NCBI GenBank assembly: GCA_015060335.1
Contig: SUYR01000019.1
Span: forward strand, 1-58,145
Source: Bacteroidales bacterium
GTDB lineage: Bacteria > Bacteroidota > Bacteroidia > Bacteroidales > UBA932
Length of the DNA stretch: 58,145 nt
Direction: 5' to 3'
The first letter of the stretch is position 1; every line of letters begins with the position of its first letter. Of the stretch, positions 33,167 through 43,129 are shown piece by piece. The position numbers and the translations under genes were made by a program. The notes beneath the pieces were generated by a model. It was not told the origin of the DNA. It saw only the letters and a program-made list of their open reading frames with translations, and did no database searches.

Positions 33167-36100
33167 ATGAAAAAATCAAAAGACAGGACAGGATTAATTA
33201 TGAGGTTGTGCGCATCGGTGCTTGTCGCGTCAATGTCCATAATCTCATCCTCTCAGTTCGTATTGTCTGCAACCGGACTCCCTGAAATTCCGCAGCAGAC
33301 TGATACGAAGTCGACAGTAACTCTCAAGTTCAGGCGCGTACCGATAAGAGAGGCTCTTAATGAAATCAAGAGACAGACAGGCAGAGGCTTTGCCCTCTCC
33401 GCGGATGTGGAGAAGGCAATCGGGAATGTGTCTGTGGATGTGAAAGATGCGACAATCCATCAGGCTATGGAATCTCTGCTGTCAGGAACAGGCTATGAGT
33501 ATTCGATAGTCAACAGTCAGATAGTCATTCTTAAGAAACGGGCATCCGATGGCAAGATACGGATATCCGGCACGGTCATGGACAATTATCGTGAACCGGT
33601 GACGGGTGCTATAATATATGTAAAAGGTACTTCGAATTCAGCGGAGGCTGATATCGATGGAAATTTCTCTCTTATCATGGATGAACCTGGAGAAATAGAA
33701 ATCTCATATATCGGTTTCAAACCTTATCGTCTTAGTGTGATGAATGACTTGAGCGGCATCGTTGCGAGACTGGAACCTGACAACGTGCTTGAAGATGTGG
33801 TCGTTACCGGTATCTTTAACAAGAACAAGGAGACATTTACAGGATCTGTCACTTCCATTTCGGAGAAGGAACTCCTGAATTTCAAGGGACAGAACCTGAT
33901 TGCCACTCTCAAGAATATCGACCCTGTGCTTAACGTGGCAGTAAACAATCTTGCGGGCAGTGACCCGAACACTCTGCCGTCCCTGAGCATACGAGGAAAT
34001 GCATCCCTTGGCTCAAGTCTTGAGGAAATCGAAATGGGTGTACAGGCTTCGCTGAATACTCCGCTGATCATTATGGACGGATTTGAGATATCTCTGGAGA
34101 AACTCATGGATTACAACGAGGAAGATATTGCATCCATGAATATTCTTAAGGATGCCTCTGCGACAGCCATATACGGTTCCAGGGGAGCCAATGGTGTCAT
34201 TGTCATAACGACAAAGGCTCCTGAAGCAGGACGTATCAAGGTGTATTTCAAGGCAGGACTGAACCTTGAAATGCCTGACCTGTCTTCTTACAATCTGATG
34301 AACGCCAAGGAGAAACTTCAACTTGAATACGAAAACGGAGTATATGACTACAAGTATGATATGGCTACGGATGTGGCATTCAAGAATCTATATCATGAGA
34401 ATCTCAAGAATGTAAACCGAGGAGTGGACACATACTGGATAGGTCAGCCGGTCAGGGTCGGTGTCGGTCAGAGATATAACCTGAATCTGACAGGTGGAAA
34501 CAATACCTTCAGATGGAGGACAAGCCTCGGGTACAACAACATTGCAGGTGCCATGAAAGGATCGGACAGAAACAATTTCAACGGAACCATAGATCTTTCA
34601 TACACTCACAAGAAACTGATCTTCAACAATCAGACATCAATTACCACCAATAAGGCGCAGAACAGCAAATATGGAGAATTCAGCACATATGCTCAGATGA
34701 ATCCTTATTGGCCGATTTACGATGATAACGGGGAACTCATAAAGTCATATACAAGCCCGTTGTCAGAGATTACCACTCAGGTGGGTAACCCTTTGTATAA
34801 TTCAACCCTCAATACATACAACAAGTCCAATTATACCCAGATTGTCAACAATTTCTCGATAGAGTGGAACATAATCGATGAGTTGAGACTGCGCGGACAG
34901 GTAGGAATATCAAAGACATTCAACAAATCAGATGTGTTCTATCCTGCAGAACACACGATGTTTGATTCTTATCCGATTTCGGATGCCATGAAGAAGGGCT
35001 CATATACCTACGGCACTGGCGAAGCTTTCGCCCTTAACGGCAATGCTACTCTTTCATATTCCAAGACTTTTGCAAAGAAGCATACTGTATATGTGGGAGC
35101 GGATTTCTATATATCGCAAAACAGTAGCTACAGATACTCGTTCTCTGCTATCGGTTTCCCTAATTCCAACCTTGATTTCATCGGAAGTTCATTGGGCTAT
35201 GCTGATGGAGCAAGACCTTCGAGCAGTGAGGATATGAACCGTGCTATAGGTTATACTGTAAATGCCAACTATTCTTTTGACAACAGGTATTTCGTTGATG
35301 GCTCTTTCCGTGCGGACGGCTCATCTCTTTTTGGAGGTAATAACAGATATGCTCCGTTCTGGAGTGCCGGTGTCGGCTGGAATATCCATCGTGAGAAGTT
35401 CATGGCAGACCAGAAATTCATTTCCAATATGAAACTGAGGGGTTCGGTGGGAGAAAGCGGCTCCCAGAATTTCTCATCCTACCAGGCTTTATCGACCTAT
35501 GCCTATTATACAGATCAGAAGTACGGCCTTTGGAATGGAGCCTATCTTATGGGACATGGCAATCCTAACCTCAGATGGCAGAAAGTCTTCCAGTGGAATA
35601 TCGGTCTGGACATTTCTGTGCTTGACGGTAGAATATCAGCTGCTGTCGATGTGTATAACAAGGATACAAGAGACCTGCTTTCAAGAAGAGACCTTCAGGC
35701 TTCTACAGGCTTTACCTCGTACACGGAAAACGTAGGTGCTATCAATAACAAGGGTGTTGAGGCGATGCTTAGCGCATACCTTGTCAGAAATCTGGAGAAA
35801 AGGATAATATGGTGCATAACCGGTAGGATGGCTTATAACAAGAATACGATTGTCAAACTTTCGGATGCCCTCAAGAAAGATACTCAGGATGCCTTGACTA
35901 AGAATATCGAACTTGGAACACTGCTTTTTGAAGGAGACCCTACTAATGCTATTTATGCAGTACGTTCCCTCGGAATAGATCCGAGTACAGGAGATGAACT
36001 TTATCTGACGAAGGACGGGAAAATCACCGATACATGGAAGAGTTCAGACAGAGTTTTCCTTGGTTCATACGACCCTAAATACCGAGGTAATGTGAGTTCG

Positions 36101-36532
36101 CTTTTCCAATGGGGAGGACTTACCTTGAACCTTGCGTTCGGTTTCTATTTCGGAGGTTACCAATATAATTCCACATTGCTCAGCAAGGTAGAGATAATGA
36201 GAAACATGATAGCTGTCGGCAATGTCGACAAGAGAGTTTATGCAGACCGTTGGCAGAAGCCGGGTGATGTGAAGTTCTTCAAGAAGATCGACGACAAGAG
36301 TACCAAGGCCACATCCCGTTTCGTGATGAAGGAGAATGTGTTTGAACTCCAGAACATTTCTCTTCAGTATGCTTTCGACGGTCCGAAACTTAAGGAAAAG
36401 GCAAAGATACAATCCATCATTCTTGGTGTGAACATGTCAGATATATTCCACCTGTCTACCATAAGGCAGGAGAGAGGAACGGGTTATCCTTTTGCCAGAC
36501 ACGCATCAATGTCACTTTCTTTAACATTCTAA
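33167..36532 (+). CDS. SusC-like TonB-dependent transporter with N-terminal STN signalling domain
   Basis: This is a 1121-aa outer-membrane transporter. The ATG at 33167 is chosen over a TTG two codons earlier. After a signal sequence comes an STN domain (about residues 45-115, TLKFRRVPIREALNEIKRQTG) that signals to FecR. A carboxypeptidase-like domain (GTVMDNYREPVTGAIIYVKG) follows, then a plug with LEDVVVTGIFNKNKETFTG, PLIIMDGFEISLEKL and ILKDASATAIYGSRGANGVI. The barrel ends in ASMSLSLTF. It is partnered with the SusD 11 bases downstream. Regulation is expected by trans-envelope sigma/FecR signalling rather than by the hybrid system of the other locus. Confidence 0.94.
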   Translation: MKKSKDRTGLIMRLCASVLVASMSIISSSQFVLSATGLPEIPQQTDTKSTVTLKFRRVPIREALNEIKRQTGRGFALSADVEKAIGNVSVDVKDATIHQAMESLLSGTGYEYSIVNSQIVILKKRASDGKIRISGTVMDNYREPVTGAIIYVKGTSNSAEADIDGNFSLIMDEPGEIEISYIGFKPYRLSVMNDLSGIVARLEPDNVLEDVVVTGIFNKNKETFTGSVTSISEKELLNFKGQNLIATLKNIDPVLNVAVNNLAGSDPNTLPSLSIRGNASLGSSLEEIEMGVQASLNTPLIIMDGFEISLEKLMDYNEEDIASMNILKDASATAIYGSRGANGVIVITTKAPEAGRIKVYFKAGLNLEMPDLSSYNLMNAKEKLQLEYENGVYDYKYDMATDVAFKNLYHENLKNVNRGVDTYWIGQPVRVGVGQRYNLNLTGGNNTFRWRTSLGYNNIAGAMKGSDRNNFNGTIDLSYTHKKLIFNNQTSITTNKAQNSKYGEFSTYAQMNPYWPIYDDNGELIKSYTSPLSEITTQVGNPLYNSTLNTYNKSNYTQIVNNFSIEWNIIDELRLRGQVGISKTFNKSDVFYPAEHTMFDSYPISDAMKKGSYTYGTGEAFALNGNATLSYSKTFAKKHTVYVGADFYISQNSSYRYSFSAIGFPNSNLDFIGSSLGYADGARPSSSEDMNRAIGYTVNANYSFDNRYFVDGSFRADGSSLFGGNNRYAPFWSAGVGWNIHREKFMADQKFISNMKLRGSVGESGSQNFSSYQALSTYAYYTDQKYGLWNGAYLMGHGNPNLRWQKVFQWNIGLDISVLDGRISAAVDVYNKDTRDLLSRRDLQASTGFTSYTENVGAINNKGVEAMLSAYLVRNLEKRIIWCITGRMAYNKNTIVKLSDALKKDTQDALTKNIELGTLLFEGDPTNAIYAVRSLGIDPSTGDELYLTKDGKITDTWKSSDRVFLGSYDPKYRGNVSSLFQWGGLTLNLAFGFYFGGYQYNSTLLSKVEIMRNMIAVGNVDKRVYADRWQKPGDVKFFKKIDDKSTKATSRFVMKENVFELQNISLQYAFDGPKLKEKAKIQSIILGVNMSDIFHLSTIRQERGTGYPFARHASMSLSLTF

Positions 36533-36543
36533 TCGACATCTCC

Positions 36544-37998
36544 ATGAAGAATATATATATCATATCAGCACTTTGCTGCGTACTTTTTGTTTCCGCCTGT
36601 GATTTTCTGGATGTTAATCCCAAAACGCAGGTACCGGCAGATAAGATGTTTATGCAGGAAGCCGGCTTCGAAGATGCTCTTAACGGCTGTTACATGAAGA
36701 TGAACAGTAAGCATCTTTATGGAAAGTTTCTGACTCTTTCCGGAGTGGATTTTCTTGCCGGTTATTATGACAGAACCACATCTGGAACTCTTGAGCATGC
36801 CCTGAGCAATTTCGAATTCGATAATTCATATCTGAAGAGTCAGATAAAATCAACCTACAACGAGTTCTACAATGTCATACTCCAGGTCAATGATGTCATT
36901 GTACATCTCGACTCTGAACAAGGAAGGAATGTGGTCAAATCTCCGGAGAAAAGAAACCTTCTTATGGGTGAGGCTCTTGCATTACGGGCATTTCTGCATT
37001 TTGATATTCTACGTCTATTCGGTCAGGTTCCTAAGAATGCGACCATTACAGTATCTCTTCCGTATTCGGAGGTGACAGGTGTTGATGCAAGACCTCTCTA
37101 CGGCTTTGATGAATATCTGGCGAAAGTTATGAATGACATAGAGGATGCGGAGGAACTTCTCAAAGAAGATCCGTGCAGGACATATAATCTCAACACTCAT
37201 GTGCATGCCGAGGTTAAAGATGATTTCTATCATTACCGGAAATACCGTTTCAACTATTATGCTGTGAAGGCCTTGAAGGCACGTATTTACCTCTATATAG
37301 GGGACCGTACGAATGCATACAAGGAGGCTATGAGCATAATTGATGCAAAGAACCAGGATGGATCGGATTATTTTGCACTTGCCGGAGACAATGATTTCAA
37401 TAAGTCATATTTCGCCATGCCTTCAGAGACAATCATGGGTCTTTCCAACAGAGGACTGGATAATAATGAGACTGAGAGGCTCTTCAAGAACGAATCAAAT
37501 GCCTTTCCTATGCTTTTCAGTAAGTCCAGATGCGAAATGATGTTTTACTTTAATACAGCAAGCAACAACCGCTTCAGCAGATGGTGGGGTGAGGTTACCA
37601 ATGCGACAGGAGGCCTCAATCCATACTACAAGAAATACATGCAGAACGAGGGTGTGTCTGACGACGCTGTCAAGTTGGACAACAAATGGCTCGTTCCGCT
37701 TTTCAGACTGTCTGAAATATACCTGATAGCGATGGAATCGACGGACGATCTTGCGCAGGCCAATGCTTTGTATACGGAATATATGCGTGCGAGAAATGTT
37801 CAGGTAGAAGACTATTTCCAGGATCTGTCTATGGTACAGGGAGAAACAGTGTTTGAAATGCGTATAGAATTTATGGCGGAGGGCCAGATGTTCTACACCT
37901 ACAAGAGAACCGGAGCGACCGATATGTATTTTGATTACAGCAAGACCATTACTGAAGATAATTATGTAGTACCTGTTCCAGAAAGCGAACTTAAATAG
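36544..37998 (+). CDS. SusD-like lipoprotein
   Basis: This is a 484-aa SusD/RagB homologue with lipobox LFVSAC followed by DFLDVNPKTQVPADKMF, a typical SusD start. Conserved pieces include LLMGEALALRAFLHFDILRLFG, a KALKARIYLYIGD TPR-like helix, and RLSEIYLIAME near the C-terminus. It ends YVVPVPESELK, the shortened form of the usual final segment. It pairs with the upstream SusC to capture an unknown substrate. Confidence 0.92.
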   Translation: MKNIYIISALCCVLFVSACDFLDVNPKTQVPADKMFMQEAGFEDALNGCYMKMNSKHLYGKFLTLSGVDFLAGYYDRTTSGTLEHALSNFEFDNSYLKSQIKSTYNEFYNVILQVNDVIVHLDSEQGRNVVKSPEKRNLLMGEALALRAFLHFDILRLFGQVPKNATITVSLPYSEVTGVDARPLYGFDEYLAKVMNDIEDAEELLKEDPCRTYNLNTHVHAEVKDDFYHYRKYRFNYYAVKALKARIYLYIGDRTNAYKEAMSIIDAKNQDGSDYFALAGDNDFNKSYFAMPSETIMGLSNRGLDNNETERLFKNESNAFPMLFSKSRCEMMFYFNTASNNRFSRWWGEVTNATGGLNPYYKKYMQNEGVSDDAVKLDNKWLVPLFRLSEIYLIAMESTDDLAQANALYTEYMRARNVQVEDYFQDLSMVQGETVFEMRIEFMAEGQMFYTYKRTGATDMYFDYSKTITEDNYVVPVPESELK

Positions 37999-38006
37999 AC
38001 GAATCG

Positions 38007-38870
38007 ATGAAGAATATATTTATAAGATTATTTGTATCTGGAATCCTTATCCTGGCTGCCTCATGTTCGGAGCACTATCCTATGTATGAACTCAAGGATA
38101 CACGGCTTGGATTCCGGTATGTATTTGATGAAAATGCCCAGAAGGTTCTGGACTCTGCCATCCGCTATACATTTGTATATCAGCCGGCAGACGTAACTGA
38201 AGATACTGTCTGGGTAGAGCTGAAGACCTCGGGTTTTCTTTCAGATGCTGACAGAAATTTTGAGATAGAGCAGGTAGATGCTACTGCAGAAAACATTCAT
38301 ACGTCTCTTCCTGAAGGAACAGAAGTCCTGAATGCGGAGCCGGGAGTCCATTACAAGGCATTTACAGAAACCGGTATCAAGGAAATGATGGTGGTCAAAG
38401 GTGGCAGCGCACAAGCCAGATTCCCGGTAGTGGTTCTCCGTCATGAAGATATGCAGGGAGCCAAGATATATCTGAGGCTGAAGGTCAAGGAAAATAATAA
38501 TTTCAAAGAGTCTTTCCCTGCAGACAGATTTATGGTGATAGAAATGTCGGATATGCTTTCAAAACCGAAAGAATGGGGCTTGGGAGCAATCGAGTACTAT
38601 TTTACAGGTCCTTACAGTGATGCCAAGCTCAGATTTATGATTGACAATGCTTCATGGAAAGTTGATGATAAATGGTTTGCGGAGCATTTTTCCACTTACA
38701 ATGTGGATATGGGATATGCAGGTTATCTGTCCACTTATTTCACAAACAAACTGATAGAGGTCAATGACGCGAGAATCGCACGTGGAGAGGATGTCATAAA
38801 GGATGATAAAGGGAATCCGATCTACTTTGTCAATTACGGAAATCCGCAGCCTTATAAGTCAGGAAATTAA
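38007..38870 (+). CDS. DUF4843-family lipoprotein
   Basis: This is a 287-aa lipoprotein (ILILAASC). The start SEHYPMYELKDTRLGF and the central VKGGSAQARFPVVVLRHEDMQ are typical of DUF4843 proteins, which sit next to SusD and PKD-like lipoproteins in sigma/FecR-controlled Bacteroidota loci. The role is unknown, probably a surface-exposed accessory binding protein. It starts 8 bases after susD and ends 11 bases before the next gene, so it is in the same operon. Confidence 0.8.
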   Translation: MKNIFIRLFVSGILILAASCSEHYPMYELKDTRLGFRYVFDENAQKVLDSAIRYTFVYQPADVTEDTVWVELKTSGFLSDADRNFEIEQVDATAENIHTSLPEGTEVLNAEPGVHYKAFTETGIKEMMVVKGGSAQARFPVVVLRHEDMQGAKIYLRLKVKENNNFKESFPADRFMVIEMSDMLSKPKEWGLGAIEYYFTGPYSDAKLRFMIDNASWKVDDKWFAEHFSTYNVDMGYAGYLSTYFTNKLIEVNDARIARGEDVIKDDKGNPIYFVNYGNPQPYKSGN

Positions 38871-38881
38871 ATTGCGCCATT

Positions 38882-40477
38882 ATGAAGAAGATATATTTGA
38901 TTTTATTGTTCCTTCCTATCCTGATGACATCTTGTTTCAAGGATATGGGCAACTATGATTACAAGACCTTCGAGGAATTTGAAGTAAGCGGTCTTGAAAG
39001 CAGTTACGATGTCATTTCCTACGTGGAAAACCTGAAGATAACCCCGGTCGTTACTCCGGAAGAAGGTGACTTTGAGTATGAATGGTTTGTGACAGAGTCC
39101 AGAAAAGGACTCCATCAGATAGAGGAATATGCTGTAGTCCTGTCACGGGATAAGGTGCTTGATGTGCCATTCGAATATCCTACCGGCTCATATGAACTGC
39201 ACCTTAAAGTGACAGATAAGGTCAGCGGCGATGCGGAATTTGTCAGGATGACAGTCAATGCGGTCACACCGTTCCTTAATGGACATTATGTGCTGTACGA
39301 GACGGCAGAAGGCAATACGGAGATGGATATTCATTATTCTGATGGTAATGTCACCCGAGAGGCGGTCAGCGAGTTCTATGGCGCCTCCCTTCCAGGCAAG
39401 CCGAATACGTTGTCTTATGTTCCGGAAATGTCATATCTTGACGAGGAAAGCGGAAGCAATGTGGTCAATTATGTGATGGTTCCTTCAAGCGAAAACGGGA
39501 TGGTGTCGTTCAATATGACAGATATGTCTGTTGCACGTACGATGGACCAGTGGTTTTACGGTGAGTACGACTGCTCTGATATCAGACACATATCCTCGTT
39601 GGGATATAATGTGCTCATATTTGCGAAGACGGGAGTTCATTCCAATTATCAGATCGTCAACGGAGTATGGGTGCAGCTCAGTGCAGGAAAATTTTCTCCT
39701 CAACCGGATGTCATAGATGCAACTGCATATGAGGTGTCTTCGGATGTGTGCTATTTCGGTGATATGGCATTATTCCATGATGCTGTGAATAACAGATTCA
39801 TCAGCATAGATTTGAACGGAGGACTGAAAGTCTGCACCTTGCAGTCCCCTTCCCCTATAGAGGGTGAAGAACCTGTACCGGAGCAGATTGATGGAAAAGT
39901 GATTTTCATGGGAGGTATTAGTCCGTCAGGAGTAACTGGATATGATTTCAGGGACTATATGGTCATTATCGCTGAGGGAAATGACTCAGGCAGGACCTGT
40001 TATTACGTCAAGCCGGACGGTCAGCGAGGACTTGATATCGTAAGAAAGATGAAGTTTGATGCAGGAACACCGTTTGCGACAGCCTCTTTCTACACGTCTT
40101 CAAAGAACGGAGCGAACTATCTCTATGCTGTCAGTGACAATAAGATATATTCAATGAACCCGAACACAGGTGCTGTAGAAGAACTGACCTTCACTTCACG
40201 TCCGGAAGGCGAAATTACACTTTTCCAGACCATGTTCAATGTCACTGCTGACCAGAACTCTGATGCGTATTTCAATGGCTTTGTCATCGCTACTGTCTCG
40301 TCAGGAAAATACACTGTCGCTCTTTATGACATGATAGGCGGCCTTCCGGTGTTGAATACAGGTCCTGTCAGGACTTTCGAAGGTGAAGGAAAGGTCAAAA
40401 GTGTACAGTACGCATCTCAGACTAAAAAGGCTGGAGTGATGAATATCGGAAATTCCGTATACTCAATACATTATTGA
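38882..40477 (+). CDS. PKD-like-family lipoprotein
   Basis: This is a 531-aa lipoprotein (MKKIYLILLFLPILMTSC) followed by FKDMGNYDYK, a signature start of the PKD-like family found beside DUF4843 genes. The N-terminal part (about residues 25-130) looks like one or two Ig/PKD-type sandwiches (ITPVVTPEEGDFEYEW). The rest appears to be beta-propeller-like, with recurring aromatic strands, e.g. YLYAVSDNKIYSMNPNTGAV. It probably binds substrate at the surface. Its stop codon overlaps the amidohydrolase start by one base (TGATG). Confidence 0.78.
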   Translation: MKKIYLILLFLPILMTSCFKDMGNYDYKTFEEFEVSGLESSYDVISYVENLKITPVVTPEEGDFEYEWFVTESRKGLHQIEEYAVVLSRDKVLDVPFEYPTGSYELHLKVTDKVSGDAEFVRMTVNAVTPFLNGHYVLYETAEGNTEMDIHYSDGNVTREAVSEFYGASLPGKPNTLSYVPEMSYLDEESGSNVVNYVMVPSSENGMVSFNMTDMSVARTMDQWFYGEYDCSDIRHISSLGYNVLIFAKTGVHSNYQIVNGVWVQLSAGKFSPQPDVIDATAYEVSSDVCYFGDMALFHDAVNNRFISIDLNGGLKVCTLQSPSPIEGEEPVPEQIDGKVIFMGGISPSGVTGYDFRDYMVIIAEGNDSGRTCYYVKPDGQRGLDIVRKMKFDAGTPFATASFYTSSKNGANYLYAVSDNKIYSMNPNTGAVEELTFTSRPEGEITLFQTMFNVTADQNSDAYFNGFVIATVSSGKYTVALYDMIGGLPVLNTGPVRTFEGEGKVKSVQYASQTKKAGVMNIGNSVYSIHY

Positions 40478-42825
40478 TGAAACGCAGAATCTTCATTATA
40501 TTTTTGATGTTCATGTCGGCATGCATGTCACTGCATGCCGGCAGTGAGTTGGTACTCTATAATGCTAATGTGGTAGATACGGACAAGGGGACGGTCCTGT
40601 ATTGTCGTGATGTCATAGTTGAAGGTGGATCCATTGTGTCTGTCAGACCTTCCCGCGGGAACTTGCGTCGTAATGCTGTCGATATGACAGGAAAGTTTCT
40701 TATGCCCGGTCTGATAGACTCTCATGTTCACTTTGCCAATGCATGCAGGAAGCCTGAGGCGGCGGAAGCCCTGTCAGAAGAGTTTCTGAGAAACGGAGTG
40801 ACCACCGTGAGGGATGTAGGTGGAAACTATCTCTTCATAAAGGAATATAACAGCATGCGTGAAGAAGGACGGTTCAATGGCCCGGATATATACTATAGTT
40901 CCATATGGGCTGCCGAACCGTTCGATATGCCGTCTGTGCATGCAGAGGGGACTGACTCGGAGAACAATCCCTGGAGCAGGATGTTCAGTATCAGGGATTC
41001 GTCCGATCTGGCTTTGGAAAGGGCCGTCAAGGAGGCATATGACATCGGATGTACTGGCTTCAAACTTTATATCAATTATTCGGCAGAAGATCTGTCGAGG
41101 TTTGTTCCGTTCGCCAAGAAATACGGGATGAAGGTGTGGGGACACTCGTCTCAGATAAATGGAGCGGATGCCATGCAGGTGGCTGCTTCCGGTATGGAGG
41201 TGATGTCCCATGCATATCTTCTCCCGCGTCATTATTATCCGGGAAGACATCTCTCCCCGAACGACAGGGAGTATGTTGGCGCTGTTCTGGATGAAATGCT
41301 CAGGAATGATGTGGTACTGGATATGACCGTATTTCTCAGCTACGGGTCCGGAACCTTCTTCGCTTCCGAGGTGGCGCGTATGGCATATGAGAAAGGAGTC
41401 AGTTTCGTGACGGGTACTGATCTGCCAGGGTGCAGGCTACATGAGGAAATCGATATGCTTTCCAAGGAATGCGGTATTGCCGCAGTCGACATACTGCGTG
41501 CCGCCACGGTAACAGGAGCAAGGATCATCGGGAAGGCGGGAAAGCTTGGAGTGATCGCGGAGGGTGCGGAAGCCGACATGATTGTACTTGATGCAAATCC
41601 TCTTGAAGACCTCTCGGTATTGAGGGATATCTGCATGACTGTCTCTGACGGCGATCTTGTCTATAGCCGTCCCTCTGCAGGGAACAGTGTGACCCTGTAT
41701 AACTGCAATGTCATAGACACCAAGGCAGGAAAGGTCCTCAAGGGAAGGACAATAGAAGTCAGGGACGGTATTATTACAGACATATCGAGGGCTGCCGCAT
41801 CTCCGGGAGAGGACGATGTGGACATGACCGGCAGGTATGTGATGCCGGGGATGATAGATTCGCACGTTCACTGGGGTATATTTTCGCAGACAGAAGAACT
41901 TTCGGAGACTTTTTCCAAGGATTTTCTTGCAGCCGGGGTGACAACTGTCAGGGATCTTGGCAGCAATTATCTCAATATCAGCAGATTCAATAAAGGGGTG
42001 AGGAATGGGCTATATGCCGGTCCTCGTGTGTTCTATTCGGCCTTATGGGCTGCCGGAAACTATTTCATGGATCCTATGGATTCAATCGGATGGGAAGGAG
42101 AGGGGGATCCTCCCTGGAGCCGGAAGCTGAATGTTTCCCAGTGTACGGACGAAGATATCGAAAAGGCTGTACTGGAAGCCAAGGCTATAGGTTGCACGGG
42201 TTTCAAACTCTATATCAATTTTTCCGGACAGGATCTGGATAGGGTAGTGCCTGTAATGAAGAGATATGGAATGAAGGTCTGGTCCCATGCCTCACAGGTG
42301 AAGGGAGCGGATGCTCTTGCTGTGGCGCAGTCCGGGGTGGATGCGGTCTCACATGCATATATGCTTTGCAATGACCTTACCTCCCGTGACTCTCTCACCG
42401 CTGCAGAGAAAGATTATCTCAAGCGCGTGTTCCGGGAGCTTCGCCGCAACAAGGTGATTCTGGATGCGACAGCCCATATAAGCATGTATGAAGGAGAAAT
42501 GATGTACAGTCGTGAGATCATATCCCGAGCATATAAGGCAGGAGTAAAGATAGCTGCAGGTACGGATTTCTTCGGGAGTGCGATATATGATGAGATTCTT
42601 CAGTTGAGCAGGTGCGGAATCTCCAATGCAGATATACTCAGAGCAGTCACATGTCACGGCGCGGAGATTCTCGGCATGGAAGGGAAAGTCGGGTCGGTAC
42701 GGAAGGGTACGATGGCTGATCTGTTAGTGCTGGATTCCAATCCGTTGGAGGATATCTCTGCCTTAGGTAATGTGCAAATGACATTAATGGCCGGGATACC
42801 TGTGTATGAAAAGTCTGTGCAGTAG
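40477..42825 (+). CDS. Secreted double amidohydrolase (two tandem amidohydrolase domains)
   Basis: This is a 782-aa protein with signal sequence MKRRIFIIFLMFMSACMSLHA (possibly a lipoprotein via MSAC). It holds two complete amidohydrolase-superfamily domains in one chain. Copy 1 (about residues 24-400) has GLIDSHVHF, TTVRDVGGNY, WGHSSQINGADAMQVAASG, MSHAYLLPRH and VTGTDLPG. Copy 2 (about 405-782) has GMIDSHVHW, TTVRDLGSNY, WSHASQVKGADALAVAQSG, VSHAYMLC and AAGTDFFG. Both keep the HxH metal ligands, later His residues and the final Asp, so both look active. Relatives are imidazolonepropionase-like hydrolases and Xaa-Pro dipeptidases, so cleavage of an amide or peptide bond is likely. It closes the sigma/FecR/SusCD operon. 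The copies clearly arose by duplication but have diverged. Confidence 0.85.
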   Translation: MKRRIFIIFLMFMSACMSLHAGSELVLYNANVVDTDKGTVLYCRDVIVEGGSIVSVRPSRGNLRRNAVDMTGKFLMPGLIDSHVHFANACRKPEAAEALSEEFLRNGVTTVRDVGGNYLFIKEYNSMREEGRFNGPDIYYSSIWAAEPFDMPSVHAEGTDSENNPWSRMFSIRDSSDLALERAVKEAYDIGCTGFKLYINYSAEDLSRFVPFAKKYGMKVWGHSSQINGADAMQVAASGMEVMSHAYLLPRHYYPGRHLSPNDREYVGAVLDEMLRNDVVLDMTVFLSYGSGTFFASEVARMAYEKGVSFVTGTDLPGCRLHEEIDMLSKECGIAAVDILRAATVTGARIIGKAGKLGVIAEGAEADMIVLDANPLEDLSVLRDICMTVSDGDLVYSRPSAGNSVTLYNCNVIDTKAGKVLKGRTIEVRDGIITDISRAAASPGEDDVDMTGRYVMPGMIDSHVHWGIFSQTEELSETFSKDFLAAGVTTVRDLGSNYLNISRFNKGVRNGLYAGPRVFYSALWAAGNYFMDPMDSIGWEGEGDPPWSRKLNVSQCTDEDIEKAVLEAKAIGCTGFKLYINFSGQDLDRVVPVMKRYGMKVWSHASQVKGADALAVAQSGVDAVSHAYMLCNDLTSRDSLTAAEKDYLKRVFRELRRNKVILDATAHISMYEGEMMYSREIISRAYKAGVKIAAGTDFFGSAIYDEILQLSRCGISNADILRAVTCHGAEILGMEGKVGSVRKGTMADLLVLDSNPLEDISALGNVQMTLMAGIPVYEKSVQ

Positions 42826-42873
42826 GACGGATCGTTTGTTTATAGCTGTTCCAGAAGTTTTCCTGCATAATTC

Positions 42874-42904
42874 TTGCAATTCTCAAATCCATTGGATAAA
42901 TTTG
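42874..42904 (+). promoter_or_regulatory. Promoter of the leu operon
   Basis: TTG at 42874-42876, a 20-base spacer and TAAATTTG at 42897-42904. Transcription is expected near 42911, ten bases before the leader-peptide ATG. Confidence 0.75.
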
Positions 42905-42920
42905 TCGTCGCTAAAACGAA

Positions 42921-42980
42921 ATGAATATGCGTAACATGTCACTACAGTCCCTATTGCTATGGAATCAGCCGCAGGCTTGA
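42921..42980 (+). CDS. Leucine leader peptide (leu attenuator)
   Basis: A 19-codon frame after the leu promoter ends in SLLLWNQPQA and stop. Four leucine codons lie at residues 8, 11, 12 and 13 (CTA, CTA, TTG, CTA), three of them consecutive. It precedes an intrinsic terminator and leuA. Ribosome stalling at these codons when leucyl-tRNA is scarce would free 42979-42987 to form an antiterminator. Confidence 0.82.
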   Translation: MNMRNMSLQSLLLWNQPQA

Positions 42981-43037
42981 CTCCCGGGATGTGTATTGAT
43001 GATGTTGTATTACTGATTGATATTGTCATTATATATG

Positions 43038-43070
43038 AGCCTCCGGAGTCTGCCGGGGGCTTTTGTTTTT
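43038..43070 (+). terminator. Attenuator terminator of the leu operon
   Basis: AGCCTCCGG (43038-43046) pairs with CCGGGGGCT (43053-43061), nine pairs with one G-T, followed by TTTTGTTTTT. Its left arm and loop, CCGGAGTC (43043-43050), can instead pair with GACTCC-C-GG (42979-42987), which begins inside the leader-peptide stop codon. This gives the mutually exclusive antiterminator expected of attenuation. Confidence 0.85.
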
Positions 43071-43129
43071 GACACATGCTCACGGAAATCCGGATGGACC
43101 CAATAGAATAATATATAACAACGAACTAT

